Positions 1-7,183 of a stretch of DNA of 14,666 nucleotides are shown here, piece after piece (the first letter of the stretch is position 1; the number at the start of each line of letters is the position of its first letter). Made by a program: the position numbers and the translations under genes. This DNA comes from Anaerolineaceae bacterium (lineage in GTDB: Bacteria > Chloroflexota > Anaerolineae > Anaerolineales > Anaerolineaceae). Location: the NCBI GenBank assembly GCA_003524305.1, contig DQHW01000027.1:25250-39915 (forward strand). The letters are read 5' to 3'. Below the pieces are notes generated by a model that searched no databases, was not told the DNA's origin, and worked only from the letters and a program-made list of their open reading frames with translations.

Positions 1-647
1 ATGAGAATGCCGTGCCCGGCCAGGATGAGCGGTTTTTTTGCATTATGGATCATTTCAACGGCACGTTCGAATTCAGTGTTAGCTGGGCGGAAATCTGGCC
101 GATAACCTGGTAAATGGGCAGGTTTATCGTCATATTCCCAATCAATGGTGGCTTGTTGGGCATCTTTGGTGATGTCAATCAAGACGGGTCCAGGTCTGCC
201 AGATTTTGCCAGGAAGAAAGCTTCACGGATGGTTGGGGCGATGTCATTGACATCGGTTATCAGGTAATTGTGTTTGGTGATGGGCAGGGTGATGCCGGTA
301 ACATCTGTTTCCTGAAAAGCGTCATATCCGATCAATGGGCTGACAACCTGTCCGGTGATAAATACAGTCGGTGAGGAATCCATTAAAGCGGTGGCGATAC
401 CGGTGATCAAGTTGGTTGCACCAGGGCCTGATGTAGCCAAAGCAACACCAACACGACCTGAGGCACGGGCGTATCCGTCAGCCATGTGCGAGGCGCCTTG
501 TTCATGGCGCACGAGAACATGATGAATCTTGCTGGTGACCAGCGCATCATAGATTGGCAGGGTGGCCCCACCTGGATATCCAAAAATTACCTCAACCCCT
601 TCGCGTTCCAAACATTCCCAAAAAATTTGTGCACCAGTCTTGTTCAT
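1..647 (-). CDS. ilvB: Acetolactate synthase large subunit, N-terminal part (runs off window)
   Basis: ThDP-dependent enzyme that joins two pyruvates to acetolactate, or pyruvate and 2-oxobutyrate to acetohydroxybutyrate: the first common step of valine, leucine and isoleucine synthesis in the cytoplasm. The window shows the first 215 codons. They translate to an N-terminal ThDP-binding (PYR) domain with GYPGGA at residues 23-28, the catalytic glutamate E49 in RHEQGASHMADGYARA, and the family signature ATSGPGATNLITGIATA just after it. A GRPGPVLIDITKDAQ segment marks the end of the PYR domain. Two in-frame ATGs occur at 650 and 647. GGAGGA lies directly against the first, so the second, giving MNKTGAQ, has the better spacing and is chosen. 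The gene starts 34 bases after the ilvD stop, as the second gene of one transcription unit. The stop codon and the central and C-terminal domains are outside the window. Assignment is firm; a catabolic acetolactate synthase is unlikely given the ilvD linkage. Confidence 0.96.
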   Translation of the reverse strand, partial: MNKTGAQIFWECLEREGVEVIFGYPGGATLPIYDALVTSKIHHVLVRHEQGASHMADGYARASGRVGVALATSGPGATNLITGIATALMDSSPTVFITGQVVSPLIGYDAFQETDVTGITLPITKHNYLITDVNDIAPTIREAFFLAKSGRPGPVLIDITKDAQQATIDWEYDDKPAHLPGYRPDFRPANTEFERAVEMIHNAKKPLILAGHGIL

Positions 648-681
648 CATTCCTCCAAAATAATTCCTAATAAAAATAAGC

Positions 682-2349
682 TTAGTAGCGCAGCACTGCA
701 CCAGTATCGGCGCTGGTGACCATGCTCGAATAACGTCTTAGCCAGCGGCTTTGAATTGTGGTTTCAAATTCAGGCAGCGCATCCAGACGGGATTTTATGG
801 TTGCTTCATCAAGTTTGACATTCAGCGTTTTGGCTGCGATATCAAGTTCTACAATATCTCCGGCTTGTATAGCAGCAATGGGGCCGCGAGCGGCAGCTTC
901 TGGAGAAACATGACCGATGCATGCGCCGCGAGTGCCGCCAGAGAACCGGCCGTCGGTAATAAGGGCGACCTTGTCTCCCAGACCCATACCCATCAATGCG
1001 CTGGTGGGTGAGAGCATTTCTTGCATACCAGGTCCGCCTTTGGGGCCTTCATAGCGGATGACCACCACTTCACCGGCTTTGACTTCACCCGCCATGATGC
1101 CTGCAAGTGCGGAGTCTTGAGAATCATAGATGCGAGCGGGACCGCTGAATTTCTTCATGGCTTCACTGACGCCGCCAGTTTTGACCACCGCACCATTTGG
1201 AGCCAGGTTGCCGAATAGTACAGCCAAACCACCACGTGCGGAATAAGCCTGGTCATAAGGGTGAATGACTTCAGGATCAAGAATTTTTGCATTTTCAAAA
1301 CTGCTGCCGAATGATTCACCGGTCACGGTGATGCGATCTGTATGCAGGCAATGTGCGTTGTTTTGCAATTCAGCCAGAATGGCAGGAATTCCACCTGCGC
1401 GATGCACGTCTTCCATGTGCCACTTGCCGGCAGGGCTGACCTTGCACAGGTAAGGAATGCGGTCGGCGACTTGACTGATACGTTCAAGCGAATAATCCAC
1501 ATTGCCTTCGTTGGCAATGGCCAGTGCGTGCAAAACAGTATTGGATGAGCCACCCATGGCCATATCCAGCGCAAAAGCATCATCAAATGCTTCGGCGGTG
1601 ACAATCTGGCGGGGGGTGATGTTCTTTTCAACCAGGGTGAGGATCAGTGAAGCTGCTTTTTTGGCAAGTTCATTGCGTTCGGGGGTAAGGGCTAAGGCCG
1701 AACCATTGTAAGGCAAAGCCAAACCCAATGCTTCCATCAGACAGTTCATGCTGTTGGCAGTGAACATGCCTGAGCATGATCCACAGGCAGGGCAGGCGAG
1801 GTCTTCGAGCATCTTTAAACGTTTTAAATCTATTTTGCCCGTCTGGTATGCACCAACCCCTTCGAATACTGAGATCAGGTCAATAACTTCACCATCTGGC
1901 GTTCTACCGGCAGGCATGGGGCCACCCGAGACAAAAATTGCGGGGATGTTGACGCGCATCGCAGCCATTAACATCCCCGGAACAATCTTGTCGCAGTTTG
2001 GAATACATACCATGCCGTCGAATTGGTGAGCTTCGAGCATGGTTTCAACACAATCAGCGATCAGTTCACGAGAGGGCAGCGAATACTTCATGCCCTGGTG
2101 ACCCATGGCGATTCCGTCATCTACGGCAATGGTATTGAATTCAAAAGGCACACCGCCGGCAGCCCGAACGGCTTCTTTGACAATTTTGCCAAAAGCTTGC
2201 AAATGAACGTGACCCGGGACGACATCCACGTAAGAATTAACGATGGCAATGAAGGGTTTATGCATATCGGCATCGGTAACACCGGTTGCTTTTAATAAAG
2301 CACGGTGAGGTGAACGTTCGAACCCTAATTTGATCTTGTCTGAGCGCAC
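682..2349 (-). CDS. ilvD: Dihydroxyacid dehydratase
   Basis: Catalyses dehydration of 2,3-dihydroxy-isovalerate and 2,3-dihydroxy-3-methylvalerate to the 2-oxo acids, the third common step of branched-chain amino acid synthesis. The 555-residue length is normal for the family. Visible signatures are MRSDKIKLGFERSPHRALL at the N terminus, NTIAVDDGIAMGH (72-84), the cluster-ligand motif NCDKIVPGM (C119), CPACGSCSGMFTANSMNC (186-203, ligand C192 likely), and the C-terminal TDGRFSGGTRGACIGHVSPEAA. The segment VVPGHVHL (43-50) has Gly where the plant-type [2Fe-2S] enzymes carry a third Cys. This resembles the E. coli enzyme and suggests an oxygen-sensitive [4Fe-4S] form; that is inference from family knowledge. 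The start is GTG at 2349, supported by GGAGG at 2361-2357 with a 7-base spacer. It is the first structural gene after the attenuator at 2381-2412 and is followed after 34 bases by ilvB. Stop is TAA. Confidence 0.98.
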   Translation of the reverse strand: MRSDKIKLGFERSPHRALLKATGVTDADMHKPFIAIVNSYVDVVPGHVHLQAFGKIVKEAVRAAGGVPFEFNTIAVDDGIAMGHQGMKYSLPSRELIADCVETMLEAHQFDGMVCIPNCDKIVPGMLMAAMRVNIPAIFVSGGPMPAGRTPDGEVIDLISVFEGVGAYQTGKIDLKRLKMLEDLACPACGSCSGMFTANSMNCLMEALGLALPYNGSALALTPERNELAKKAASLILTLVEKNITPRQIVTAEAFDDAFALDMAMGGSSNTVLHALAIANEGNVDYSLERISQVADRIPYLCKVSPAGKWHMEDVHRAGGIPAILAELQNNAHCLHTDRITVTGESFGSSFENAKILDPEVIHPYDQAYSARGGLAVLFGNLAPNGAVVKTGGVSEAMKKFSGPARIYDSQDSALAGIMAGEVKAGEVVVIRYEGPKGGPGMQEMLSPTSALMGMGLGDKVALITDGRFSGGTRGACIGHVSPEAAARGPIAAIQAGDIVELDIAAKTLNVKLDEATIKSRLDALPEFETTIQSRWLRRYSSMVTSADTGAVLRY

Positions 2350-2380
2350 GATGAAGCCTCCGTTTTATAAAGATAAATAT

Positions 2381-2412
2381 AAAAAAACCACCCGATCTGA
2401 TTGGGTGGTTTT
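2381..2412 (-). terminator. Intrinsic terminator in the ilvD leader (attenuator)
   Basis: Read on the minus strand, AAAACCACCC (2412-2403) pairs perfectly with GGGTGGTTTT (2393-2384) across a 9-base loop, and a run of seven T (2387-2381) followed by an AT-rich stretch ends it. This is a 10-bp stem with a GC-rich core, typical of a Rho-independent terminator. It lies between the leader peptide stop (2436) and the ilvD start (2349). It can therefore only act as an attenuator of ilvDB, or on read-through from the upstream kinase operon. The stem is clear from the sequence; its regulatory use is inferred from position. Confidence 0.93.
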
Positions 2413-2478
2413 GGTTTTTCATGTTGCTTGGTGTTTTATGCTTTTACACCTTCCCTCTTCCATCCAACCGTAATTTGG
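2399..2478 (-). promoter_or_regulatory. Candidate attenuator alternative pairings (protector and antiterminator)
   Basis: Inspection by eye gives a classical four-segment arrangement on the minus strand. Segment 1, CCAA (2478-2475), can pair with TTGG (2467-2464) of segment 2, GGTTGGATGG (2469-2460). Segment 2 can instead pair with segment 3, CCACCCAATC (2408-2399), at nine of ten positions (one G-U pair, one A-C mismatch). This would take the 5' arm away from the terminator. A small helper hairpin GGTGT/ACACC (2450-2446 with 2434-2430) sits over the leader stop codon. A ribosome stalled on the Leu/Val/Ile codons, the last of which ends at 2484, would cover segment 1 and free segment 2. No folding energies were computed, so the exact pairings are inference. 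Confidence 0.55.
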
Positions 2479-2540
2479 CTCTCAATAAGGACGAGAACCA
2501 AAATAATGCTAATAAGGACGAGGGAGGCAAAAAAGTTCAT
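2436..2540 (-). CDS. Branched-chain amino acid leader peptide (ilv leader)
   Basis: A 34-codon ORF, ATG at 2540 to TAA at 2438-2436, placed between a strong promoter and the terminator preceding ilvD. The peptide begins MNFFAS, continues LVLISIILVLVLI (residues 7-19) and ends ESQITVGW then KREGVKA. Twelve of thirteen residues in the core are branched-chain: five Leu, three Val and four Ile. The 12-base string encoding LVLI occurs twice, at 2522-2511 and 2495-2484, nine codons apart. This composition, position and size match leader peptides of classical transcription attenuators such as E. coli ilvGMEDA and ilvBN, where stalling at hungry codons decides termination. The mix implies sensing of all three aminoacyl-tRNAs. 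The only visible ribosome site, AGGA at 2557-2554, is 13 bases from the ATG, so initiation may be weak. No similarity to a named leader family can be claimed from sequence alone, but chance is a poor explanation. Confidence 0.9.
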   Translation of the reverse strand: MNFFASLVLISIILVLVLIESQITVGWKREGVKA

Positions 2541-2607
2541 TTGAATGTTTTTATCCTAAAATGCTCGAAAATTTCCTTTTTTGATGTTCAACAAAATTAA
2601 TTACTTG

Positions 2608-2636
2608 TTTATACAACCCTAGATAACATATGTCAA
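2608..2636 (-). promoter_or_regulatory. Sigma-70 promoter of the ilv leader and ilvDB operon
   Basis: On the minus strand, TTGACA (2636-2631) is a perfect -35 box, followed by a 17-base spacer and TATAAA (2613-2608), a five-of-six -10 box. Transcription would start near 2601, giving about 60 nt before the leader ATG and about 250 nt before the ilvD GTG. An imperfect dyad, AACAA with TTGTT (2590-2594 and 2605-2609 on the plus strand), overlaps the -10 box and predicted start site and could be an operator; that part is weak. The -35 box begins only 31 bases after the stop codon of the preceding gene. Confidence 0.87.
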
Positions 2637-2667
2637 GCATTTACCGTATATTTTAAGATAATTTTCA

Positions 2668-3870
2668 TTAAATATTGATATTTTGGGTTGGTATTTCAGT
2701 TTTTCTTACCAGAAGGGGCTGATCAAGACCATAAATATTGTTGTAGTTAGCCAGTCTCAACTTAATAATATCGGTTACCAAGGTACCGCTTCCGATCAAC
2801 AGCCGACCTTTTTTATCAAAAACATTCCCCATGATAACCATACCATTTTTTACATCGTCTATGGATACTTCAGAGAGAGCAGATTCTTTTTTTAACGCTG
2901 TGGTTCCTTCAATTTCATTTTCAGTAAAAATAATTTCTTTAAAAGATTTTAATAGGTCAAGATCGTATTCATTGGCTTGATTGGCAAGTCTGTTAAGTGC
3001 TGCCTTCGGTTTGGGGTCAATACTAAGAAAACGATCATAATCAATAACAATCTTCAAAATCCGTCCGATTAATGGGATGTCAGTTCCTTTGAGTGTATTG
3101 GCTGAAACCTGGCCTACCGGTTGGAACGGTGTTGTCTGGTAGAGTATCCCTTCTGCGATCTTTTCGAGGCGGGGGATATTTCGCAAAAGATGGTGGCCGA
3201 TTTTTCCAACTGAATCAATCATATGGCGTTGGTTGTCATCCAGAATCCGACCTTTCATCCAGGCTTCCAATACTTCAGGTGGAACTGTAACGCAGCCGAT
3301 TCGGCAAAGTGCCCCTGCCAATTCAAGCTCCCAGGCATTGTTTAATCCGAGGGCTGTGGCAAATTTTCGAGTCAAGGCGCTGATACGGGTGGATTGTGAA
3401 AATGAATCGGGATTAATCGCCGCCAGCAGATCAGTAAGGATTTTGATACTGCCTTTTAATGTGTTTTGCAGCAAATCACGTTCGCTGGTAACCAATTCAT
3501 ATTGGCGGATGCCGGCTTTTACTGACGCTATAAAATTCTCGGGCGGGCAAGGTTTGAGCAGTAAACGATATATTTGTCCAAGGTTAATCGCATTGGTGGC
3601 CATTTCAAGATCAGCCACACCTGAAAGGATCATACGAGTGGCATCGGGGCAAATTTCTTGAGCCTCAAGAAGGAAAGAGATACCGTCCAATCCAGGCATG
3701 CGGTAATCGGAGATGATTAATGCCACATTTGGTGTTGTTTTTAATAGTTCAATGGCTTCAATACCATCACTGGCAGTGATGATATCGTTGTATTGAAATG
3801 AGTTTAAAGCTCGAGTTAATGCAGAAAGAACATTCGGTTCATCATCAACGAGAAAGATGACCTCTTTCAT
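2668..3870 (-). CDS. Response regulator with REC and degenerate HD-GYP domain
   Basis: Last gene of the signalling operon. Residues 3-120 form a complete REC domain with acidic pair D9/D10, phosphoacceptor D55 in IISDYRMPG, S83 and K106 (LLLKPC). Residues about 150-310 follow the HD-GYP pattern (LTRKFATALGL, ALCRIGCVTVPPEVL, GKIGHHLLRNIPRLEKIA, TDIPLIGRILKIVIDYDRF). The metal-binding HD pair, however, is replaced by C189-R190, the later HH by QT (YQTTPF), and the GYP motif is absent. A catalytically dead c-di-GMP phosphodiesterase fold, used for binding, is therefore likely. Residues 335-385 carry the short C-terminal module (VKNGMVIMGNVFDKKGRLLIGSGT) that often ends HD-type regulators. ATG at 3870 has an AAGGAGG ribosome site, 27 bases after the preceding stop. 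No DNA-binding domain is seen. What it binds cannot be told from sequence. Confidence 0.88.
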   Translation of the reverse strand: MKEVIFLVDDEPNVLSALTRALNSFQYNDIITASDGIEAIELLKTTPNVALIISDYRMPGLDGISFLLEAQEICPDATRMILSGVADLEMATNAINLGQIYRLLLKPCPPENFIASVKAGIRQYELVTSERDLLQNTLKGSIKILTDLLAAINPDSFSQSTRISALTRKFATALGLNNAWELELAGALCRIGCVTVPPEVLEAWMKGRILDDNQRHMIDSVGKIGHHLLRNIPRLEKIAEGILYQTTPFQPVGQVSANTLKGTDIPLIGRILKIVIDYDRFLSIDPKPKAALNRLANQANEYDLDLLKSFKEIIFTENEIEGTTALKKESALSEVSIDDVKNGMVIMGNVFDKKGRLLIGSGTLVTDIIKLRLANYNNIYGLDQPLLVRKTEIPTQNINI

Positions 3871-3897
3871 AAATATCCCTCCTTATAAATTCTCAGT

Positions 3898-5112
3898 TCA
3901 ATCAGGTTTTTCACCGGCAAAAATGCGTTTGGCCATATATCGCCAATCTTCCACCTTGTTGGCAGACTTTATTTGTTCCAATAATTGCATGTCTAGCGGG
4001 GGAAGGGGTAATGTATTTTTAGTGTTGGGTTTTTCCTCGTAATATAAGTGGTTTGCAATGTAAACACAAAATACCGAATCCATTTTGAACGCTGTTGCAG
4101 AAATAGGTTTGTGATGAAAAGCAACGGCTTTAATCACCGTGCTGGGCAATCCCCAAAGGCTGAGCATATAGGCGCCAATTTCTGCGTGAGATGTGCCGAG
4201 ATAATGGTATTCCATTTGAATTTCAGGAATTTTTGTATTCATTGAAAGCAAACGGTAGAAACCGGGGATGTCGGTTTGGATCAGTTTGCCGACATCGTGT
4301 AAAATGCCTGCCATTTGTGCTTCATCCTGTTCGGCCCGGCTGAGATTGGCTGAAACAGCAATCGCGCGTGATAGATTACCCACAAATATACTGTGCTGCC
4401 AAAGCTCATCAATTGAAAAAGCGCTAAAAGACCTGTTTTGATATTCAGAAAATACGCCCACACTCAAGACGAGAGACTTGATAGTATTAAGGCCCAAGAT
4501 GGATAAAGCCTGGTTTAAGTTCGAAACCTTGTAAGGGATGCTAAAGAATGCAGAATTGACCAACTGTAGAATCTTGGCCGTCATGGCAATATCCATGCTG
4601 ATGATCTCACCAACTTTAGTAAGGGTGGGTTGTTCACGTTCAAACTCTTTAAGTAATCTGACATATAAAGTAGGTACACTTGGCAGGTTTTTTAGGCCAG
4701 TGATTATTTTGACCAATTTTTTATCAGAAAGGGAATCTCTCAAGTGACAGGTATCTTCAACTGCTCCAAAGATGGTCTGAATGTCACAGGGTTTTGCCAT
4801 GAGTTGGTGTGCCAGACTGGCAGCCCGATATGCAGATGGTTCTTCTACACTGCCAGACATAATCATTCGAATTACAGATGGATAATGTTGAATGACTTGT
4901 TCCAACAGGTCGATACCGCTCATACCAGGCATGCGCATATCCGTTATGATTGCATCAACAGGCTGTCGGCCTAAAATGGTTAGTGCTTCAGCACCGGTGG
5001 TACAAAAATAAACATCCCATGCGTTGGCAAATGGTTCAAGAGCGCGTTGGTATCCCTTTAGTACATATACATCGTCATCAACAAAGATGATCTGTCTTTT
5101 TTGATTAATCAC
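3898..5112 (-). CDS. Response regulator with REC and HDOD domain
   Basis: A two-domain signalling protein of 404 residues. The REC domain near the N terminus has FVDDD and phosphoacceptor D58 (TDMRMPGMSG), with the conserved Ser and Lys in MIMSG and MAKPC. It is followed at about residues 135-345 by an HDOD domain: LPSVPTLYVRLLKEFE, MTAKILQLVNSAFF, ALSILGLNTIKSLVLS, then AGILHDVGKL and HAEIGAYMLSLWGLP. HDOD domains are known from signalling proteins with non-enzymatic or unclear roles. The start is chosen as GTG at 5112, because GAGG (5122-5119) sits at good distance before it. It overlaps the previous stop by 8 bases (GTGATTAA), implying translational coupling. A TTG at 5124 would add four residues but has no ribosome site. 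The gene is followed after 27 bases by the REC-HD-GYP-like gene, suggesting both receive phosphate from kinases of the same operon. Partner proteins are unknown. Confidence 0.9.
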   Translation of the reverse strand: MINQKRQIIFVDDDVYVLKGYQRALEPFANAWDVYFCTTGAEALTILGRQPVDAIITDMRMPGMSGIDLLEQVIQHYPSVIRMIMSGSVEEPSAYRAASLAHQLMAKPCDIQTIFGAVEDTCHLRDSLSDKKLVKIITGLKNLPSVPTLYVRLLKEFEREQPTLTKVGEIISMDIAMTAKILQLVNSAFFSIPYKVSNLNQALSILGLNTIKSLVLSVGVFSEYQNRSFSAFSIDELWQHSIFVGNLSRAIAVSANLSRAEQDEAQMAGILHDVGKLIQTDIPGFYRLLSMNTKIPEIQMEYHYLGTSHAEIGAYMLSLWGLPSTVIKAVAFHHKPISATAFKMDSVFCVYIANHLYYEEKPNTKNTLPLPPLDMQLLEQIKSANKVEDWRYMAKRIFAGEKPD

Positions 5113-6751
5113 GGGTTTCCTCAAATTCTGTTTTGTCGATTGGCAATTCTATTGTAAATGTTGTACCGATATTTTCTTCAGTGGTTACAAGAATAGCGCC
5201 GTGATGATGATTAACAATTATATTATAAGCTAAAGACAGACCTTGCCCGGTTCCTTTGCCAACTTCTTTGGTTGTAAAAAAGGGGTCAAAAATTCGATTG
5301 ACGATCTTGTCTGAAATACCACAACCCGTATCCGCAATGGCGATCAACACTTTGTCTTCATCGTAGCTTGTCTTAAGCGTAATCTTGCCTTTTTCTTTAC
5401 CAGATTCTTTTTGTTTTTCTTGAATTGCATGTGTGGCGTTTACGATTATATTTAGCAGAACTTGGTTGAGTTCATCTATTCTGCACATTACCATCGGTAA
5501 ATTCGGATCCAATTCAGTTTCCAGGTCGGCGCAATATTTCCATTCATTTCGCGAGATTGTAATCGTAGTTTGAACACATTTATTGATATCTGAATATGCT
5601 TTACTCTTTTGTGAAGGATGCGAAAATTCACGAATTGCCATGACTATTTTCCGAACACGGTCAAGCCCTTCATAAGATTCCAAAATAGCCGCAGGTATTT
5701 CTTTGTTGAGATGGTCAATCCGTTGGTTGTTTCTAAAATCAAGCACTTCTTGCGCCTCGTGATTAACTGAAGCGATTGACTTCAGGAATTGTGTTTGTTT
5801 CTGGTCGGTTTCAATATAGGTTTCAATCGCATGTTGAACATAATGAAGATTGTCTCCCAAATATTGAATGGGAGTGTTTATTTCATGAGCAATTCCTGCA
5901 GCCAGTTGACCGATGGATTCCATTTTGGAAGAAAGCATGGATTGCGCTGCAAGGCGTTCTTTCTCTGTGACATCATCAAATACCAAAACATAACCAGCAT
6001 GAGTATGTTCATCAACCCGGATCGGGGTAATTTTTCCAGATATTAGTATTTTTTTGCCAGATTTGGTTAACAATACCGGTCGATGTTGGGCTGTATTAAT
6101 ATCAAACGAATTATCAATTTCCAATAGATGTTCGATTGGACCTTCAAGTATCTGGTTGGCTTTTTCGTCAAGGATTCTTAATACTTGGTTTGCTGGCTTA
6201 CCTACAGCTTCGAGTGCAGAAAACTCAGTGATCAGTTGGGCGGCATTATTAAATAATACAATTTCACCTGAAGAGCTGATTGTTACGATTGCCTCACCAA
6301 TGCTGGCCAGCGAAATGGATAAAATTTCTCTTTCTCTCGCAAGTTGTTCCTCTACCTGACGTTTCTCTAGACGAGCTTGTTGATATTTTTGAGCTTCTTG
6401 TACGATCATCAAGATGCTTGAAACTTGATCCTTATTGATAATATTTGAAACGCCAGCCTTGATACACTCAATGGCATCGAATTCTGAAATTGTTTCGGTC
6501 AGTATTATGAAAAGGGTATCAGGGAATGTTTTTTTTGATTGGGTGATGGCGTCAATACCATCGAAGTTTTTATAAACGAAATCAGTGATTACAAGATCTG
6601 GTTGAAACCTAGCGATGGTATCTATGAATGACGTAACAGACTCAACATGAGCAAATTCAAACTGAAAATTTCCGTTTTCCAGTTCATCTGCAATGACAGA
6701 TTCTCCATTTTCAAAATCGAGGATGTGCAATACGCGATAGGGTTGGGTCAT
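5105..6751 (-). CDS. Soluble REC-PAS sensor histidine kinase
   Basis: A 548-residue kinase without membrane segments. Residues 5-118 are a REC domain with phosphoacceptor D57 (VITDFVYKNFDG), T85 and K107. Only one acidic residue of the usual pair remains (L11-D12), so Mg binding may be altered. A coiled coil (120-142) leads to a PAS domain (143-262) and a dimerisation region with phospho-histidine H289 in GIAHEINTPIQYLG. The ATPase domain has the N box (LLNIIVNATHA, 432-442), DTGCGI (474-479), FDPFFTTK (488-495) and GKGTGQGL (498-505). The kinase core is intact. An N-terminal receiver on a kinase suggests an intermediate step, with input phosphate modulating kinase activity. ATG at 6751 is only 3 bases after the stop of the Rcp1-like regulator, with no strong ribosome site, so coupling is likely. 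The stop overlaps the HDOD gene start. Natural ligands of the PAS domain are unknown. Confidence 0.93.
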   Translation of the reverse strand: MTQPYRVLHILDFENGESVIADELENGNFQFEFAHVESVTSFIDTIARFQPDLVITDFVYKNFDGIDAITQSKKTFPDTLFIILTETISEFDAIECIKAGVSNIINKDQVSSILMIVQEAQKYQQARLEKRQVEEQLAREREILSISLASIGEAIVTISSSGEIVLFNNAAQLITEFSALEAVGKPANQVLRILDEKANQILEGPIEHLLEIDNSFDINTAQHRPVLLTKSGKKILISGKITPIRVDEHTHAGYVLVFDDVTEKERLAAQSMLSSKMESIGQLAAGIAHEINTPIQYLGDNLHYVQHAIETYIETDQKQTQFLKSIASVNHEAQEVLDFRNNQRIDHLNKEIPAAILESYEGLDRVRKIVMAIREFSHPSQKSKAYSDINKCVQTTITISRNEWKYCADLETELDPNLPMVMCRIDELNQVLLNIIVNATHAIQEKQKESGKEKGKITLKTSYDEDKVLIAIADTGCGISDKIVNRIFDPFFTTKEVGKGTGQGLSLAYNIIVNHHHGAILVTTEENIGTTFTIELPIDKTEFEETRD

Positions 6752-6754
6752 TGT

Positions 6755-7183
6755 CTATGGAGCTCTATTCATAAGCAACCAGTACATGCCTAATGTTTTC
6801 ATCGTGTTTTGAAAACTGTCAAACTCAACTGGCTTTGATATGTAACTATTTACACCAAGGCGGTAACACGCTTGAATATCTTTTTCTTCAGTTGATGAGG
6901 TAAGAATCACGACAGGGATAGTCCGGGTTGTGTCATGACTTTTTAATTGTTTCAGTACTTCCAATCCATTAAACCCTGGTAGTTTTATATCTAAAAGGAT
7001 CAGGCGCGGGATCTCATTATTTTTTCCATCAGTTGAAAAAAAGTAATCCATTGCCTCTTGTCCATCAGATAATCGAACAATCTTGTTTCCCATATTGTAC
7101 TCACGCATTGCGCGTATAGTCAATTCTGCATCTTGATCATTGTCTTCAATTAGCAATATTTCGAGGGGCATAATATTATTCAT
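6755..7183 (-). CDS. Rcp1-like single-domain response regulator
   Basis: A 142-residue stand-alone REC protein of the type that accompanies cyanobacterial phytochrome kinases (Rcp1 family). The family signs are ILLIEDNDQDAELTIRA at the start, phosphoacceptor D65 in LILLDIKLPGFNGLEVL, T95 (VILTSS), the characteristic YRLGVNSYISKPVEF with K117, and the short tail MYWLLMN. There is no output domain, so it acts by docking or as a phosphate shuttle. The ATG at 7183 lies inside the end of the upstream kinase gene (8-base ATGAATAA overlap) and has AAGGAG 8 bases upstream. A second in-frame ATG at residue 5 is less well placed. The coupling to the large kinase makes that kinase its likely phosphate donor, and the REC-PAS kinase directly after it a likely next partner. 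Function beyond this is inference. Confidence 0.92.
   Translation of the reverse strand: MNNIMPLEILLIEDNDQDAELTIRAMREYNMGNKIVRLSDGQEAMDYFFSTDGKNNEIPRLILLDIKLPGFNGLEVLKQLKSHDTTRTIPVVILTSSTEEKDIQACYRLGVNSYISKPVEFDSFQNTMKTLGMYWLLMNRAP

Noticed and set aside
114..719. Plus-strand ORFs of 77-86 codons at the left end
   Set aside because: They are antisense to the ilvB reading frame, which gives a full-quality acetolactate synthase match.
751..2295. Plus-strand ORFs of 60-93 codons opposite ilvD
   Set aside because: They are antisense shadows of a highly conserved gene, show no recognisable domains and have no convincing ribosome sites.
2350..2600. T-box riboswitch in the ilv leader
   Set aside because: I found no T-box consensus (TGGNACCGCG-like) before the terminator; the leader ORF explains the region better.
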